From Chrysochromulina tobinii (Eukaryota > Haptophyta > Prymnesiales > Chrysochromulinaceae), in assembly GCA_001275005.1 (NCBI GenBank), contig JWZX01002742.1:1-20581 (forward strand): a stretch of 20,581 bases of DNA, read 5' to 3'. The stretch's first letter is position 1; each line of letters begins with the position of its first letter. The notes beneath the pieces were generated by a model. It worked only from the letters and a program-made list of their open reading frames with translations, searched no databases and was not told where the DNA came from. The position numbers and the translations under genes are program-made. Positions 8,685-15,871 of this stretch are shown here, one piece after another.

Positions 8685-9995
8685 TTATCTCTCTGCCGTT
8701 CTCTTCGTGGGGGTGCTGCTGCTGACTGCCTTTGGCGCCGGACCGTAGTCAAGGGCGTACAGCGAACTCGTGCTCACGCTTCGATTGCCGGAGCGCGGGG
8801 AGGACACCGTCACCGCCTTGAGCATGACGCGGCCGCGCGTGCAATGCGTGGTCCTGATGGTGAGCTCGCACGCCACGCCCTCCGGTGCGCCTGTTGGAGC
8901 AAGCCAGATGGGCTTGGTACGCTGCAGGTAGGTGTACTTTTTGCGCGTCTGCGTGCTGAAGCCAAACGGGGAGCACGTGCACGAGCCGGCGCAGCCAACC
9001 GTGACGACGCCGTCGTGTTGGTGGCTACACTCGAAGCCGAGGCTTAGGAATCGTCCACTGCCCGAGGGCGGCGGCACGTGCAGCCAGAGCGTGGCATTGG
9101 GCGAGACGGCCACCAGACCCGGGGCGCGTCCGTCTGGAGGGATAAGGAGCTGCCATGCATTCCGCCCGATCATCGACTCGTTCGACACCACAGCGTCGAC
9201 GGGTGTGGGTACGTCTGCCAGCGCGCTCAGTTCGCTCAGCGACGCGGCGGCCCGCATGCCGGCGAGGCTCGAGCCGACGCGGCAAAAGTAGTCCTTTGGT
9301 GTACTCAACACGCGAGGCGGAAGATAGAAGGCTGCCGTGCAGTTGACCAAAAGGGTCTCGGCAAGGAGGCCGGCGATGCCTTCGTGTCCGAGCGGAGAGA
9401 GGTACGCCGCGCTCCAGATATTCTTCGTCGTATTCAGCATCGCGCGATAGCCGTACCGAAAGTTGAGCACCGAGGTATTGATGAACGGCACATGGTGTTC
9501 CTCGAAGATGCGTGCAAAGATCTTCTGACGACCCACTTTCTCGACGCCCAGCCACGGGGTCGGATCGTTCTTCACCCCGTGACGCCCGAGACGTGCCACG
9601 TTCACGGGATGGTAGTAAAGCACGCCCACACACGCGATCCCGCGTGCATGCATCGCCTCAATCAGTGCGGCGAGCTGTGATGGTGAAGATGACCAGTTGT
9701 ATTCGATGATGGCAAGGTCGAGGCGCGGGCCTCGCGCCATGCCACGGCTGTCTGTCCACGCCGCACCCCAAAGCTCGTCAAAACACAATGCGGCGAAGTC
9801 AGCAGACGAAGCTCTCATGCCGCCGTTGAGTACGAACAAGTCTGTCCGCCGCGTCCGTTCAGTGAGGAGCGACTGCAGGAGTGTCGGCCAGGCCATCCTC
9901 TCGCGGTTGGGCAGATCGGCACCCCATGTGAGCGAGGTGCCCAGAGCACCAATGAAAACTGGCCGTCGCGCGGTGACGAGGGGGCAACCATTCAT
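8685..9995 (-). CDS. SGNH/GDSL-hydrolase-like protein with C-terminal Cys-rich beta domain
   Basis: A 436-residue protein. Residues ~12-25 (PVFIGALGTSLTWG) form SGNH block I with a GTS in place of GDS and the likely nucleophile S21. A following VLNGGM resembles block II, IIEYNWSSSP resembles block III with its Asn, and SPLGHEGIAG supplies the block V His. The fold matches algal SGNH esterase-like proteins. The C-terminal third (about 300-436) is rich in beta strands and Cys and contains several N-glycosylation sequons, suggesting a secreted or Golgi protein acting on acyl or sugar groups; this is inference. The start is uncertain. The frame continues to an ATG at 10079, but that extension is mainly a poly-Arg run coded by a GCC/CCG repeat, so I use the ATG at 9995. 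No signal peptide is visible; a short upstream exon may be missing. Confidence 0.65.
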   Translation of the reverse strand: MNGCPLVTARRPVFIGALGTSLTWGADLPNRERMAWPTLLQSLLTERTRRTDLFVLNGGMRASSADFAALCFDELWGAAWTDSRGMARGPRLDLAIIEYNWSSSPSQLAALIEAMHARGIACVGVLYYHPVNVARLGRHGVKNDPTPWLGVEKVGRQKIFARIFEEHHVPFINTSVLNFRYGYRAMLNTTKNIWSAAYLSPLGHEGIAGLLAETLLVNCTAAFYLPPRVLSTPKDYFCRVGSSLAGMRAAASLSELSALADVPTPVDAVVSNESMIGRNAWQLLIPPDGRAPGLVAVSPNATLWLHVPPPSGSGRFLSLGFECSHQHDGVVTVGCAGSCTCSPFGFSTQTRKKYTYLQRTKPIWLAPTGAPEGVACELTIRTTHCTRGRVMLKAVTVSSPRSGNRSVSTSSLYALDYGPAPKAVSSSTPTKRTAER

Positions 9996-10007
9996 CCTAC
10001 CTAGGTA

Positions 10008-10053
10008 GCGGCGGCGGCGGCGACGGCGGCGGCGGCGGTGGTGGTGGCGGTGG
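10008..10053. repeat. GGC/GGT trinucleotide repeat
   Basis: About 46 bp of (ggc)n with single interruptions, then (ggt)n, immediately upstream of the preferred SGNH start. On the minus strand it would encode a run of ten arginines if translated. Confidence 0.9.
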
Positions 10054-10615
10054 ACGGGGGTCGCATGTTCACAGGGCATTCACTGCAGGCATTCACGACG
10101 CAATCTAGGGTTCACGAGCGCGCGCACAGCGCAGAGTTTGAATATCGCGTGTGCCCCTCCGCGCTCTCCCTCTGTATAAACCAATTGCCAATTGGTAAAA
10201 CGTTCGATTTCCCAAGCACACCGGACTGTCAGAGTCGAGACATGCCACACATGTGCGTTGTGCCGGTGCGACCCGTATGCGGTAAGATAGATCTCCGTCT
10301 TCTACAGTGCGAATTCTACAGGTGCGAATTCAACACAATAAAACTGTAAACTCCTTGTCCACTCATTGTGTCCACTCCGTCCATTTGCGTTCGGTTTTAT
10401 TAGAGCACTATATGTTCTAGGTTGTCTCTACGTGTACGCTCCGGTCCGCCTGTCCGCTAACAGTCTCGCGTAACTCTAACTGTCACACGCCCCGTCACCG
10501 TGGTGCCGCCGACGTGCGCACCGTCCAGGCACACCTTGGTCGCCGTCACCGATCGATCAAAAGGCAAGATCAAATCAGAAGCAATCTCAGTGCGCCGTCG
10601 CAACACGACCTCGCG
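10054..10615. other. Intergenic region between SGNH and aldo/keto reductase genes
   Basis: About 560 bp, AT-richer than its surroundings. It contains the SGNH gene's upstream region and the reductase 3' end. It also holds a TATA-like tgtataaa on the plus strand (10173-10180) and, next to it, a perfect 17-nt palindrome at 10180-10196 made of two inverted CCAAT motifs. Two near-identical 14-15 bp units lie at 10302-10330 (ctacagtgcgaatt type), followed by AATAAA at 10337-10342. A 103-codon plus-strand frame here has only a GTG start and no recognisable content. Confidence 0.5.
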
Positions 10616-11704
10616 TCAGCCGCCTCCACGCACGAGCATGCGCCACGGGTCGGGGTAGTAGTTGTGGATGCGCGCAATCTCGGCTTCGAGCTCGTCGGTC
10701 CACTTGACACCAAATCCCTGTAGGTTGATCTCGAGCTGCTCGGTGCTCGTCGCTCCGATGACGGTCGAAGCCACGAATGGGCGTGAGTCGCAGAAGGCGA
10801 TGGCGAGCGCGGCGGGCGAGATGCCGTGGTTGAAGGCAATCTCCTTGTAGCAGTCGACGCATTCGGGCGCACACGTGCTCGCGTATCGATCAAAATAGGA
10901 GTCGAATAGCTGAAGCCGCGAGGACTCCGGTGGCTCGGAGAGCCCGGAGTACTTGCCCGTGAGCACCCCGGCCGAAAGAGGCGAGTACGGCAGGTACGCG
11001 ACGCCATGGTGGCGCATCGCCTCCACCAAGCCCACCTCGTCACGCCGATCCAGCAGTGAGTACGAATTCTGCACTGACACGGGAGGCGGTGCACCCTCGG
11101 CAGTGGCGGCGTGGACAAACTGGCTCACTCCCAGCGGCGTCTCATTGGAGAGGCCCCAGGCGCGGATCTTGCCCGAGGAGACCAGCTCGCCCATCGCACG
11201 CGCCTGCTCCTCAAACGTCACGGAGCCAGCACGCTCCTTGCTGCAATCGTATGCCACTGTACCGAACATGGGTACGTATCTATCGGGCCAGTGGATCTGC
11301 AGCAGATCGAGATGCTCGACGCCGAGGCGCTTGAGCGACGCGTCCACCGAAGCGTGGATTTGCTCGCGCGTGACGCGTGTCGGGCCGCCGCGCAGCCATG
11401 TGAAGCGCTCATTGTACCCAGCCACCTTGCTCGCGATGATCACCTCGTCCCGAGCGCGCTTGCTGTGCTTGAGCCACTTGCCAATCGCACGGTCGGTGGC
11501 ACCCTGGGTCGCCTCGCTTACGGGCACCGGGTATATCTCAGCGGTGTCCAAAAAGTTCACCCCCATGTCCCACGCGAGGTTGAGCTGCGCTGCAGCCTCC
11601 TCGTCGGTGTTCTGGTTGCCCCACGTCATAGTTCCCAGACAGCACGAGCTGACGAGCAAATCTGAGCTGCCCAGCTTCCGATAGCTCATCTCGACTCTAG
11701 GCAT
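10616..11704 (-). CDS. Aldo/keto reductase, Tas-like
   Basis: A 362-residue NADPH-dependent aldo/keto reductase, probably cytosolic, resembling E. coli Tas along its whole length. The catalytic tetrad is visible as D53 and Y58 in FLDTAEIYPV, K93 in IIASKV, and H138 in LLQIHWPDRY. The Tas-type signature YPVPVSEATQGATDRAIGKWL, the SNETPLGVSQF segment, QNSYSLLDRRDEVGLVEA and the cofactor-binding FVASTVIGATSTEQLEINL are all present. An in-frame ATG at 11755 would add 17 residues (SPGLVASAAIK) without a clear targeting character. ATG 11704 begins MPRVEMSYRKLGSSDL, with M6 aligning to the family start, so I use it. Intronless. Natural substrate unknown. It diverges from the Popeye gene, but a retroelement now lies between. 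Confidence 0.9.
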   Translation of the reverse strand: MPRVEMSYRKLGSSDLLVSSCCLGTMTWGNQNTDEEAAAQLNLAWDMGVNFLDTAEIYPVPVSEATQGATDRAIGKWLKHSKRARDEVIIASKVAGYNERFTWLRGGPTRVTREQIHASVDASLKRLGVEHLDLLQIHWPDRYVPMFGTVAYDCSKERAGSVTFEEQARAMGELVSSGKIRAWGLSNETPLGVSQFVHAATAEGAPPPVSVQNSYSLLDRRDEVGLVEAMRHHGVAYLPYSPLSAGVLTGKYSGLSEPPESSRLQLFDSYFDRYASTCAPECVDCYKEIAFNHGISPAALAIAFCDSRPFVASTVIGATSTEQLEINLQGFGVKWTDELEAEIARIHNYYPDPWRMLVRGGG

Positions 11705-11755
11705 CTTGATTGCGGCCGAAGCCACCAATCCGGGTGACCAGATCGCGATCAGCAT

Positions 11756-12163
11756 CGCGACTGAAGAGGATTACCGGTACATCGAACGAGGTTCTGAGAT
11801 CGTCGGGGCTCGGACTTTCTCGAAATTTCAGGTTTCGGCTGCGGATGTTCCACGGTTGTCGCGCGGTCGTGCAGGTGCGTTGGTGGGTTGGGATGGTTGT
11901 GAGGTTCGCCTGATGTGTGACGTGTGAACGTTATAAACACGACAGACGCGACAGCCGGTGCTACCGGTACGGCACGGTTACTGACGTGTGTTCTATGTGT
12001 CCCTTTGTGTCCTAATGTGTGTCCTAGCCTGTGTGTGTGTGTGTCAAAGACACAACTGTGTGTCCTGTATAAACCTAAGGTGTCCCGGCTCCCCCCGGTG
12101 TGTCCATGGTCCCCGGGGCCCGGGCTCCCGGCTCCCCCCCGTCGAAGCATCTCGAATTTCCCA
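11756..12163. promoter_or_regulatory. Divergent region: reductase promoter and ancestral Popeye promoter
   Basis: Upstream of the reductase on the minus strand and, before the retroelement insertion, upstream of the Popeye gene on the plus strand. It contains a GT-rich microsatellite-like tract (about 11980-12105) with seven or so tgtgtcc units and a TATA-like tataaa at 12068-12073 on the plus strand. Removing the element would place this TATA ~113 bp before the Popeye ATG. Confidence 0.45.
11980..12105. repeat. Degenerate tgtgtcc / GT-rich tract
   Basis: Irregular repeats of tgtgtcc and (tg)n. A 14-nt piece at 12080-12093 (gtgtcccggctccc) recurs at 17941-17954 upstream of another plus-strand gene. 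Confidence 0.7.
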
Positions 12164-12204
12164 AGAGCCGGCCGCTCCGAGCCTACTCAGAAACAGAAGA
12201 TGCC
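12164..12204 (-). repeat. Split direct repeat B2 (outer 3' end)
   Basis: 41 bp identical to 12329-12369. It marks the element's end nearest the reductase gene. A 68-bp non-repeated spacer separates it from A2. Confidence 0.8.
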
Positions 12205-12272
12205 TTTAGTAAGTTTACACTCACAAAGGCCCCCAGGAACATGACACATAACACAAGGGAGGGAAGGGAGGG

Positions 12273-12331
12273 AGAGCGAAAACCTGAGGAGGCGCCGTGA
12301 CGGCTCCCCGGAGAACCTGTTCTCCCACAGA
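12273..12331 (-). repeat. Split direct repeat A2
   Basis: 59 bp identical to 14014-14072. It overlaps B1 by the trinucleotide aga (12329-12331). It contains a perfect hyphenated palindrome ggagaac-ct-gttctcc at 12310-12325. Confidence 0.85.
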
Positions 12332-12369
12332 GCCGGCCGCTCCGAGCCTACTCAGAAACAGAAGATGCC
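12329..12369 (-). repeat. Split direct repeat B1
   Basis: 41 bp identical to 12164-12204, joined head-to-tail with A2. Confidence 0.85.
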
Positions 12370-12435
12370 AGCATCTAACCCGGGCACGCGGAGCGTGACC
12401 AAAGGAATATCCGGGCGCGCAGTGCGGGCGCGCCC

Positions 12436-12805
12436 TCATAGAACCCCAAGCGCGCGGCGGAGGATGCCGCGCGCGGCCCAGCTAACATGCGCGGGTGACT
12501 CCGGAAGAGTCGGACCCGGTGCCGGCGCGGTGGTGCGCGGGTCGGGCAGCGTCGTAGTGCGGACGACGGTGCCGGAGTCCGCCGCGAAGCGGCGCTGGAG
12601 CGCCCAACCGTAGAGGGCGTACGCGGCTGCGGACGGGGCGAAGGTGGGGTCGATGTAGCAGCGGTCCACGACGCTGCTGCCTCGAGCCCAGCCGCCGAGC
12701 CAGATGTAGATGTGGCGGGGCACGCCGATGGCGGCCATGGCGGATGCGCCCAGGGAGCGCAGGGAGTGGCCGAGGTATGCAAACCCCGGTGGCGGGCGGA
12801 TGCGG
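12436..12805 (-). pseudogene. C-terminal fragment of a tyrosine recombinase
   Basis: In the third minus frame, directly after the gag-like region, the sequence encodes YLGHSLRSLGASAMAAIGVP, then an LGGW motif, then VVDRCYIDP. This is the catalytic end of a tyrosine recombinase. HSLR supplies the His and second Arg (HxxR box), GGW the His/Trp position, and the Tyr of CYID the nucleophile. It is followed by ~65 residues to a stop at 12436-12438. The N-terminal half, including the first catalytic Arg, is missing, and nothing resembling reverse transcriptase lies between gag and this fragment. The copy is therefore inactive by itself. The family match is from motif recognition only. Confidence 0.65.
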
Positions 12806-13861
12806 CAGCGCCGGCGCGAAGGACGTCGACGCGCTCCTTGAGGTCATGAGGTGGCTCACGCACGACTTGAGGTGGACGGCCATGTCGATGGAGTCCTGCG
12901 GCAGCGATTCAAGGCCCGCGGGCATCGAGCCCGCGTCCCTGAGGGAGTCGAGGATGGAGGCGGTCGTGACCTGCTGCTGCATGGACGCGTCCGTGAGGTA
13001 GGAGATCGCGGCGATGAGCGAGCGGCACTCGTAGGCGTACTGCGTGCCGAACTCGGGCTGCTTGGCCGCGTGCTGCTGCGCTCCGAGCGCCTCGAGCTTG
13101 TCGACGAGCTTGCCGTTGAGGGTGTCGCCGGCGATCGCCGGGTGGTAATGGCACGTCGTCTCCTGGAAGTTGTCGTTGCGCGGCCAGAATCTGGCGCGGT
13201 GCTGGATGGGCAGCGGGTGGCCGCCAAAGTTGTCAGCCAGCGACTTCTCGGAGTCGGGCGCCGCGGTGAGCAGGTCGTACTGCTCGTCGAGCGCGTCGAA
13301 GTACTCGTCGCGGTCGCCGTCGGCGTCGACGTCGATGGGCGCGGGTGGGGCGGGCGCCGCCCGGGCGCGAGCGCGCGCGGCTGCGCGCGCGGCGATGGCG
13401 GCGATGCCGGTTGCTGCTGCTGCGGTCGGGGCGGTCGCGGTCGACGACGGCCGCTTGAGGAACTGGTCGGCGAGGGCGACTGGCCGCAAGGGTGCGGCGA
13501 GCGCTGCGACTGCGGCGAGCGTGGCCGCGCTAGAAGCGGGCCGTGGGGCGGGTGGGACGGTACTGGGCACGGTGGCGGACGGCGTCGTGGCGGACGGCGT
13601 CGTCGTCGAAGTGGCGATGCGCTTGAGCCAGCTAGACCCGGCTTGTGCAGCAGGCGCACCCCAGATGGAGGCGCCGGGCTGCGCGGCGGCGGCAGCGGCG
13701 CGCGCCACTTCTTGCGCGTCGATGGCGTCCTGCATTGCTGCGAAACGGAGCGTGTTGCGCTCCTCCGCTTTCTCCTGGTTCTCCATGATCACCTGAAGCA
13801 TCTGCTCCATGGTGCTCAGAGGCGCTTTCGCCTCGGACTCGTCGTCGGATGAATCAGGCAT
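12482..13861 (-). CDS. Gag-like ORF of the retroelement
   Basis: The frame runs 459 codons from ATG 13861. The first ~335 residues look genuinely coding: an acidic Ser/Asp N-terminus, a coiled-coil-like segment (MLQVIMENQEKAEERNTLRF), an Ala/Thr/Pro-rich linker, then a conserved-looking domain (DNFGGHPLPIQHRARFWPR, GDTLNGKLVDKLEALGAQQ, YECRSLIAAISYL). Such a protein in first position within a split-repeat element is expected to be a gag-like nucleic-acid binding protein; I see no zinc knuckle. After about 12850 this frame turns into Arg/His/Pro-rich out-of-frame translation. The natural-looking continuation (DLKERVDVLRAG) is in a second frame, which suggests a small indel. Function is inferred from position. 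Confidence 0.5.
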   Translation of the reverse strand: MPDSSDDESEAKAPLSTMEQMLQVIMENQEKAEERNTLRFAAMQDAIDAQEVARAAAAAAQPGASIWGAPAAQAGSSWLKRIATSTTTPSATTPSATVPSTVPPAPRPASSAATLAAVAALAAPLRPVALADQFLKRPSSTATAPTAAAATGIAAIAARAAARARARAAPAPPAPIDVDADGDRDEYFDALDEQYDLLTAAPDSEKSLADNFGGHPLPIQHRARFWPRNDNFQETTCHYHPAIAGDTLNGKLVDKLEALGAQQHAAKQPEFGTQYAYECRSLIAAISYLTDASMQQQVTTASILDSLRDAGSMPAGLESLPQDSIDMAVHLKSCVSHLMTSRSASTSFAPALPHPPATGVCIPRPLPALPGRIRHGRHRRAPPHLHLARRLGSRQQRRGPLLHRPHLRPVRSRVRPLRLGAPAPLRGGLRHRRPHYDAARPAHHRAGTGSDSSGVTRAC

Positions 13862-14013
13862 TGATGGTCGTAAGTAAAACTCGCTGGCGAAGATCAGCGA
13901 GACGACACGGGCACGAGTGCTCGGTCAGTTAAAGTCCTGGGGACCGCGCGCACGTAGTACGCGAGAGCTATGGAGTCGAGACCGCGCGCAGTGATGCGAG
14001 AGGTCACGACGAC

Positions 14014-14072
14014 AGAGCGAAAACCTGAGGAGGCGCCGTGACGGCTCCCCGGAGAACCTGTTCTCCCACAGA
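14014..14072 (-). repeat. Split direct repeat A1 (outer 5' end)
   Basis: 59 bp identical to 12273-12331, with the same hyphenated palindrome at 14051-14066. It ends 16 bp before the A of the Popeye start codon. Confidence 0.85.
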
Positions 14073-14088
14073 AGACGGTCGACCAGGC

Positions 14089-15871
14089 ATGACGCGGCGC
14101 CGCTTCGTGGTGTCTGTGCTCTGCAGCCTACAATTCGTCGCAGCGCTGCAGCATCCCACGCCATGCTTGCCACGGAGTAGAGCTTTCGCCCCCGGCGGCC
14201 AATGTAATGCAGGTCCCGCTCCCAGAAGAGCACGCGCACCTGTCGCCGTGGTTGAGCCAACCGTGGCGGATTTTGGCGAGAGTCTTAAGCAATGGTTGTA
14301 CGACGTGAGGACCAAGGCGCGTCGCTGGCTGTATACTACGCTCGAGCCGTGGGATAAGGGCGACTTCCGGTGGGAATTCTTGGTGCCGTGGACGAAGAAG
14401 AAGCTATCGACCACTGAAAAGTTCATCGTGTGCTCGACGTTCATCGGCTTGTCGTTCGCGCTGCAGACGCTGCTCGACCCACGCGCGTCGGTGGGGGTGC
14501 ACCTGTCGTACATTGCCCAATTCTTCTCGTACGCCATGGGCGATCCCATCGGTTTCCGCCTCCTTGCTGTGCTGACCTCGGTGCTCGAGATCGTCGGCAA
14601 CTTGTTTGAGCAGAAGGGTGCGGGGGCGATCGTATCTGGCGGGATCAATTTCGACCTGATCAAAGCGTTCTCCAGCATTAACGACGAAGACGTCTTCCCC
14701 CTCTTCTACGACCAGCTCTTCGTCGTGATCAATTCGTACTACATTCTGCGATGGCTCCTATCGCAGGAGGAACTGGCCAGGGCGCTTGAATGGGACACAG
14801 ACGCCGAGGCGCTGTACACCCAGTGCTTTGCGGAGCTCGGCTTCCGGCGCGCCCAGTTCTCGCGGCTGCTTCGCTTCGCCACCTTCGTGACGGTGAGTGA
14901 AGAGGAGGCCGAGGTGCTCACTGTGCAAGGCGAGCCAGGTAAGGCGAGCCTCTTGGAACGCGGAGGACCCCTGATGACCTCTCATGACCCCTGATGACCC
15001 CTGATGACCTCTGATGACCCCTGATGACCTCTGAGGACCCCTGACGACCTCTGGTGACCTCTGATGACCTCTCCTTCATCACAGTCCTCGACCTCTTCGT
15101 GGCTATCAACAGCACATGCGAGGTCCGCGTGGGCGGCGCGGTGGCCTCGTACCTGCCGCCCTTTCAGCTCATCGGGGAGGCGTCGCTGCTCGAGAACCTG
15201 CAGAGCCCTGGGGGCGAGGCACACCCGCCAGCGCGTGCGACCGTCGTCGCGGCGCCCGGCTCGCGCTACGTGCGCTGGCCGCAGTCCGCTTTCTATGAGC
15301 TGCAGGAGGAGGAGGACTCCGACTTTGCGTACGCGATCCAGCTCATGATCGCGCGCACGCTGAGCCAGAAGCTGTCGGCGGCACGCAGCTCGCAAACCGT
15401 GGCGGAGGAACGACTCACGGAGCGCAAGCGCGCCGTGCTGCGCGGCGTGTCGCCCGCCGCTCTCGCCGCCCAACGGGTAGGCGATTCCACACTGGAGGGA
15501 GGCGCAGCGGCCGAAGTGAGTGCGCTTCTCAAGCAGAATCAGGCATCTGCAAGCACGTGCTCACGATGGCGCCCGCTCCCCTCTCCCCACAGGTGGGTGC
15601 GCTACTCAAGCAGAATGAGGAGAAGGAGACGCAAGTGCGCACGCTCGAGCGCTCTCTGGCCGAGGCGAGGAGGGACCTAGCCGACCTGAAACTGCTGCTC
15701 ACGCTCTTCGGCGTCGGGTTGGGATTGCTCGCTGGCTCGAGTGTAGTCCTCTCTGAGAGTGTGGTCTCAGGCTGGTCCAAGGGCGGCGAGCTCGGCGAGC
15801 TGGCCAGCTACACTCACGGCACTCACGGCGAGCTTGTGAGGTCGCTTGGTCGGTCGCTCCTTGAGTTGTGA
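14089..15871 (+). CDS. Popeye-domain (cyclic-nucleotide-binding fold) membrane protein
   Basis: Three exons, 14089-14938, 15085-15515 and 15593-15871, give 519 residues. Residues 1-20 resemble a signal peptide (FVVSVLCSLQFVAAL), followed by a Pro/Arg/Ala-rich stretch with AFAPGG. That is a bipartite plastid-targeting pattern or simple secretion. Three hydrophobic segments lie at ~112-128, 138-172 and 203-222. A Popeye-type domain follows (~235-390): LYTQCFAELGFRRAQFSRLLRF, a beta-roll VLDLFVAINSTCEVRVGGAV, YLPPFQLIGEASLLENLQS, then SRYVRWPQSAFYEL. This order matches animal POPDC proteins, which bind cAMP; whether this one does is unknown. The C-terminus has a coiled coil (EEKETQVRTLERSLAEARRDLADLKLL) and a fourth hydrophobic segment. 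The first splice is fixed by domain continuity and the second by frame plus consensus sites. A retroelement lies just upstream. Confidence 0.78.
14939..15084 (+). other. Popeye gene intron 1
   Basis: 146 nt, donor G|GTAAGG, acceptor CATCACAG, phase 1. Most of it is a 10-bp minisatellite (14971-15070). In-frame stops (TGA) occur throughout. Confidence 0.85.
14971..15070 (+). repeat. 10-bp intronic minisatellite, ten copies
   Basis: Ten consecutive decamers of consensus ctgatgacc[ct], with a further diverged copy at 14961-14970. Nine of the ten units differ from consensus at no more than one position. Most units contain ctgat or ctgac, which fit the branch-site consensus CTRAY. Confidence 0.95.
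15516..15592 (+). other. Popeye gene intron 2, lying in a 77-bp tandem duplication
   Basis: 77 nt, donor GAA|GTGAGT, acceptor CCCCACAG, phase 0. Its first 28 nt match the first 28 nt of exon 3 (15593-15620) at 25 positions. Splicing joins ...GGAAAE to VGALLKQNEEKE and opens the coiled-coil/membrane exon; retention shifts the frame. Confidence 0.75.

Larger units (their letters stand above)
12164..14072 (-). mobile_element. Degenerate tyrosine-recombinase retroelement (PAT/Ngaro-like, DIRS group), RT-less
   Basis: About 1.9 kb, read on the minus strand. Two repeat families are arranged as split direct repeats. A1 is at 14014-14072 (5' end), then ORFs, then B1 at 12329-12369 directly abutting A2 at 12273-12331, and finally B2 at 12164-12204 (3' end). 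Copies are identical over 59 bp (A) and 41 bp (B). Joining the two outer ends recreates the internal B1-A2 junction exactly, as expected of elements that pass through a circular intermediate. A shared aga trinucleotide occurs at all three junctions and may be the crossover. Inside are a gag-like ORF and a C-terminal tyrosine-recombinase fragment; no reverse transcriptase or RNase H is present. No target-site duplication is expected or needed. Alternatives: a Crypton-like element, or an internally deleted non-autonomous copy (favoured). Confidence 0.72.

Noticed and set aside
10038-10349. 103-codon plus-strand ORF between SGNH and reductase genes
   Set aside because: GTG start within the GGT repeat, no recognisable content, and it overlaps the SGNH upstream region.
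12851-13852. 333-codon plus-strand ORF
   Set aside because: It is the mirror of the gag-like ORF in GC-rich sequence, with Arg/Gly-rich composition and no recognisable domain.
12164-14072. LTR retrotransposon or Crypton DNA transposon
   Set aside because: The repeats are split (A...BA...B) rather than full-length terminal repeats, and Cryptons lack a gag-like ORF and such repeats; a very degenerate relative cannot be fully excluded.
14971-15070. Intronic C/D-box snoRNA, because tgatga and ctga boxes recur
   Set aside because: The motifs come from a simple decamer tandem repeat. There is no single C/D pair with terminal stem, and the base before tgatga is C rather than a purine.
15054-15680. 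Popeye exon 2 read through to a stop at 15680
   Set aside because: After 15515 the read-through frame becomes Arg/Ser-rich noise, while splicing GTGAGT to CCCCACAG opens a coiled-coil and membrane exon.
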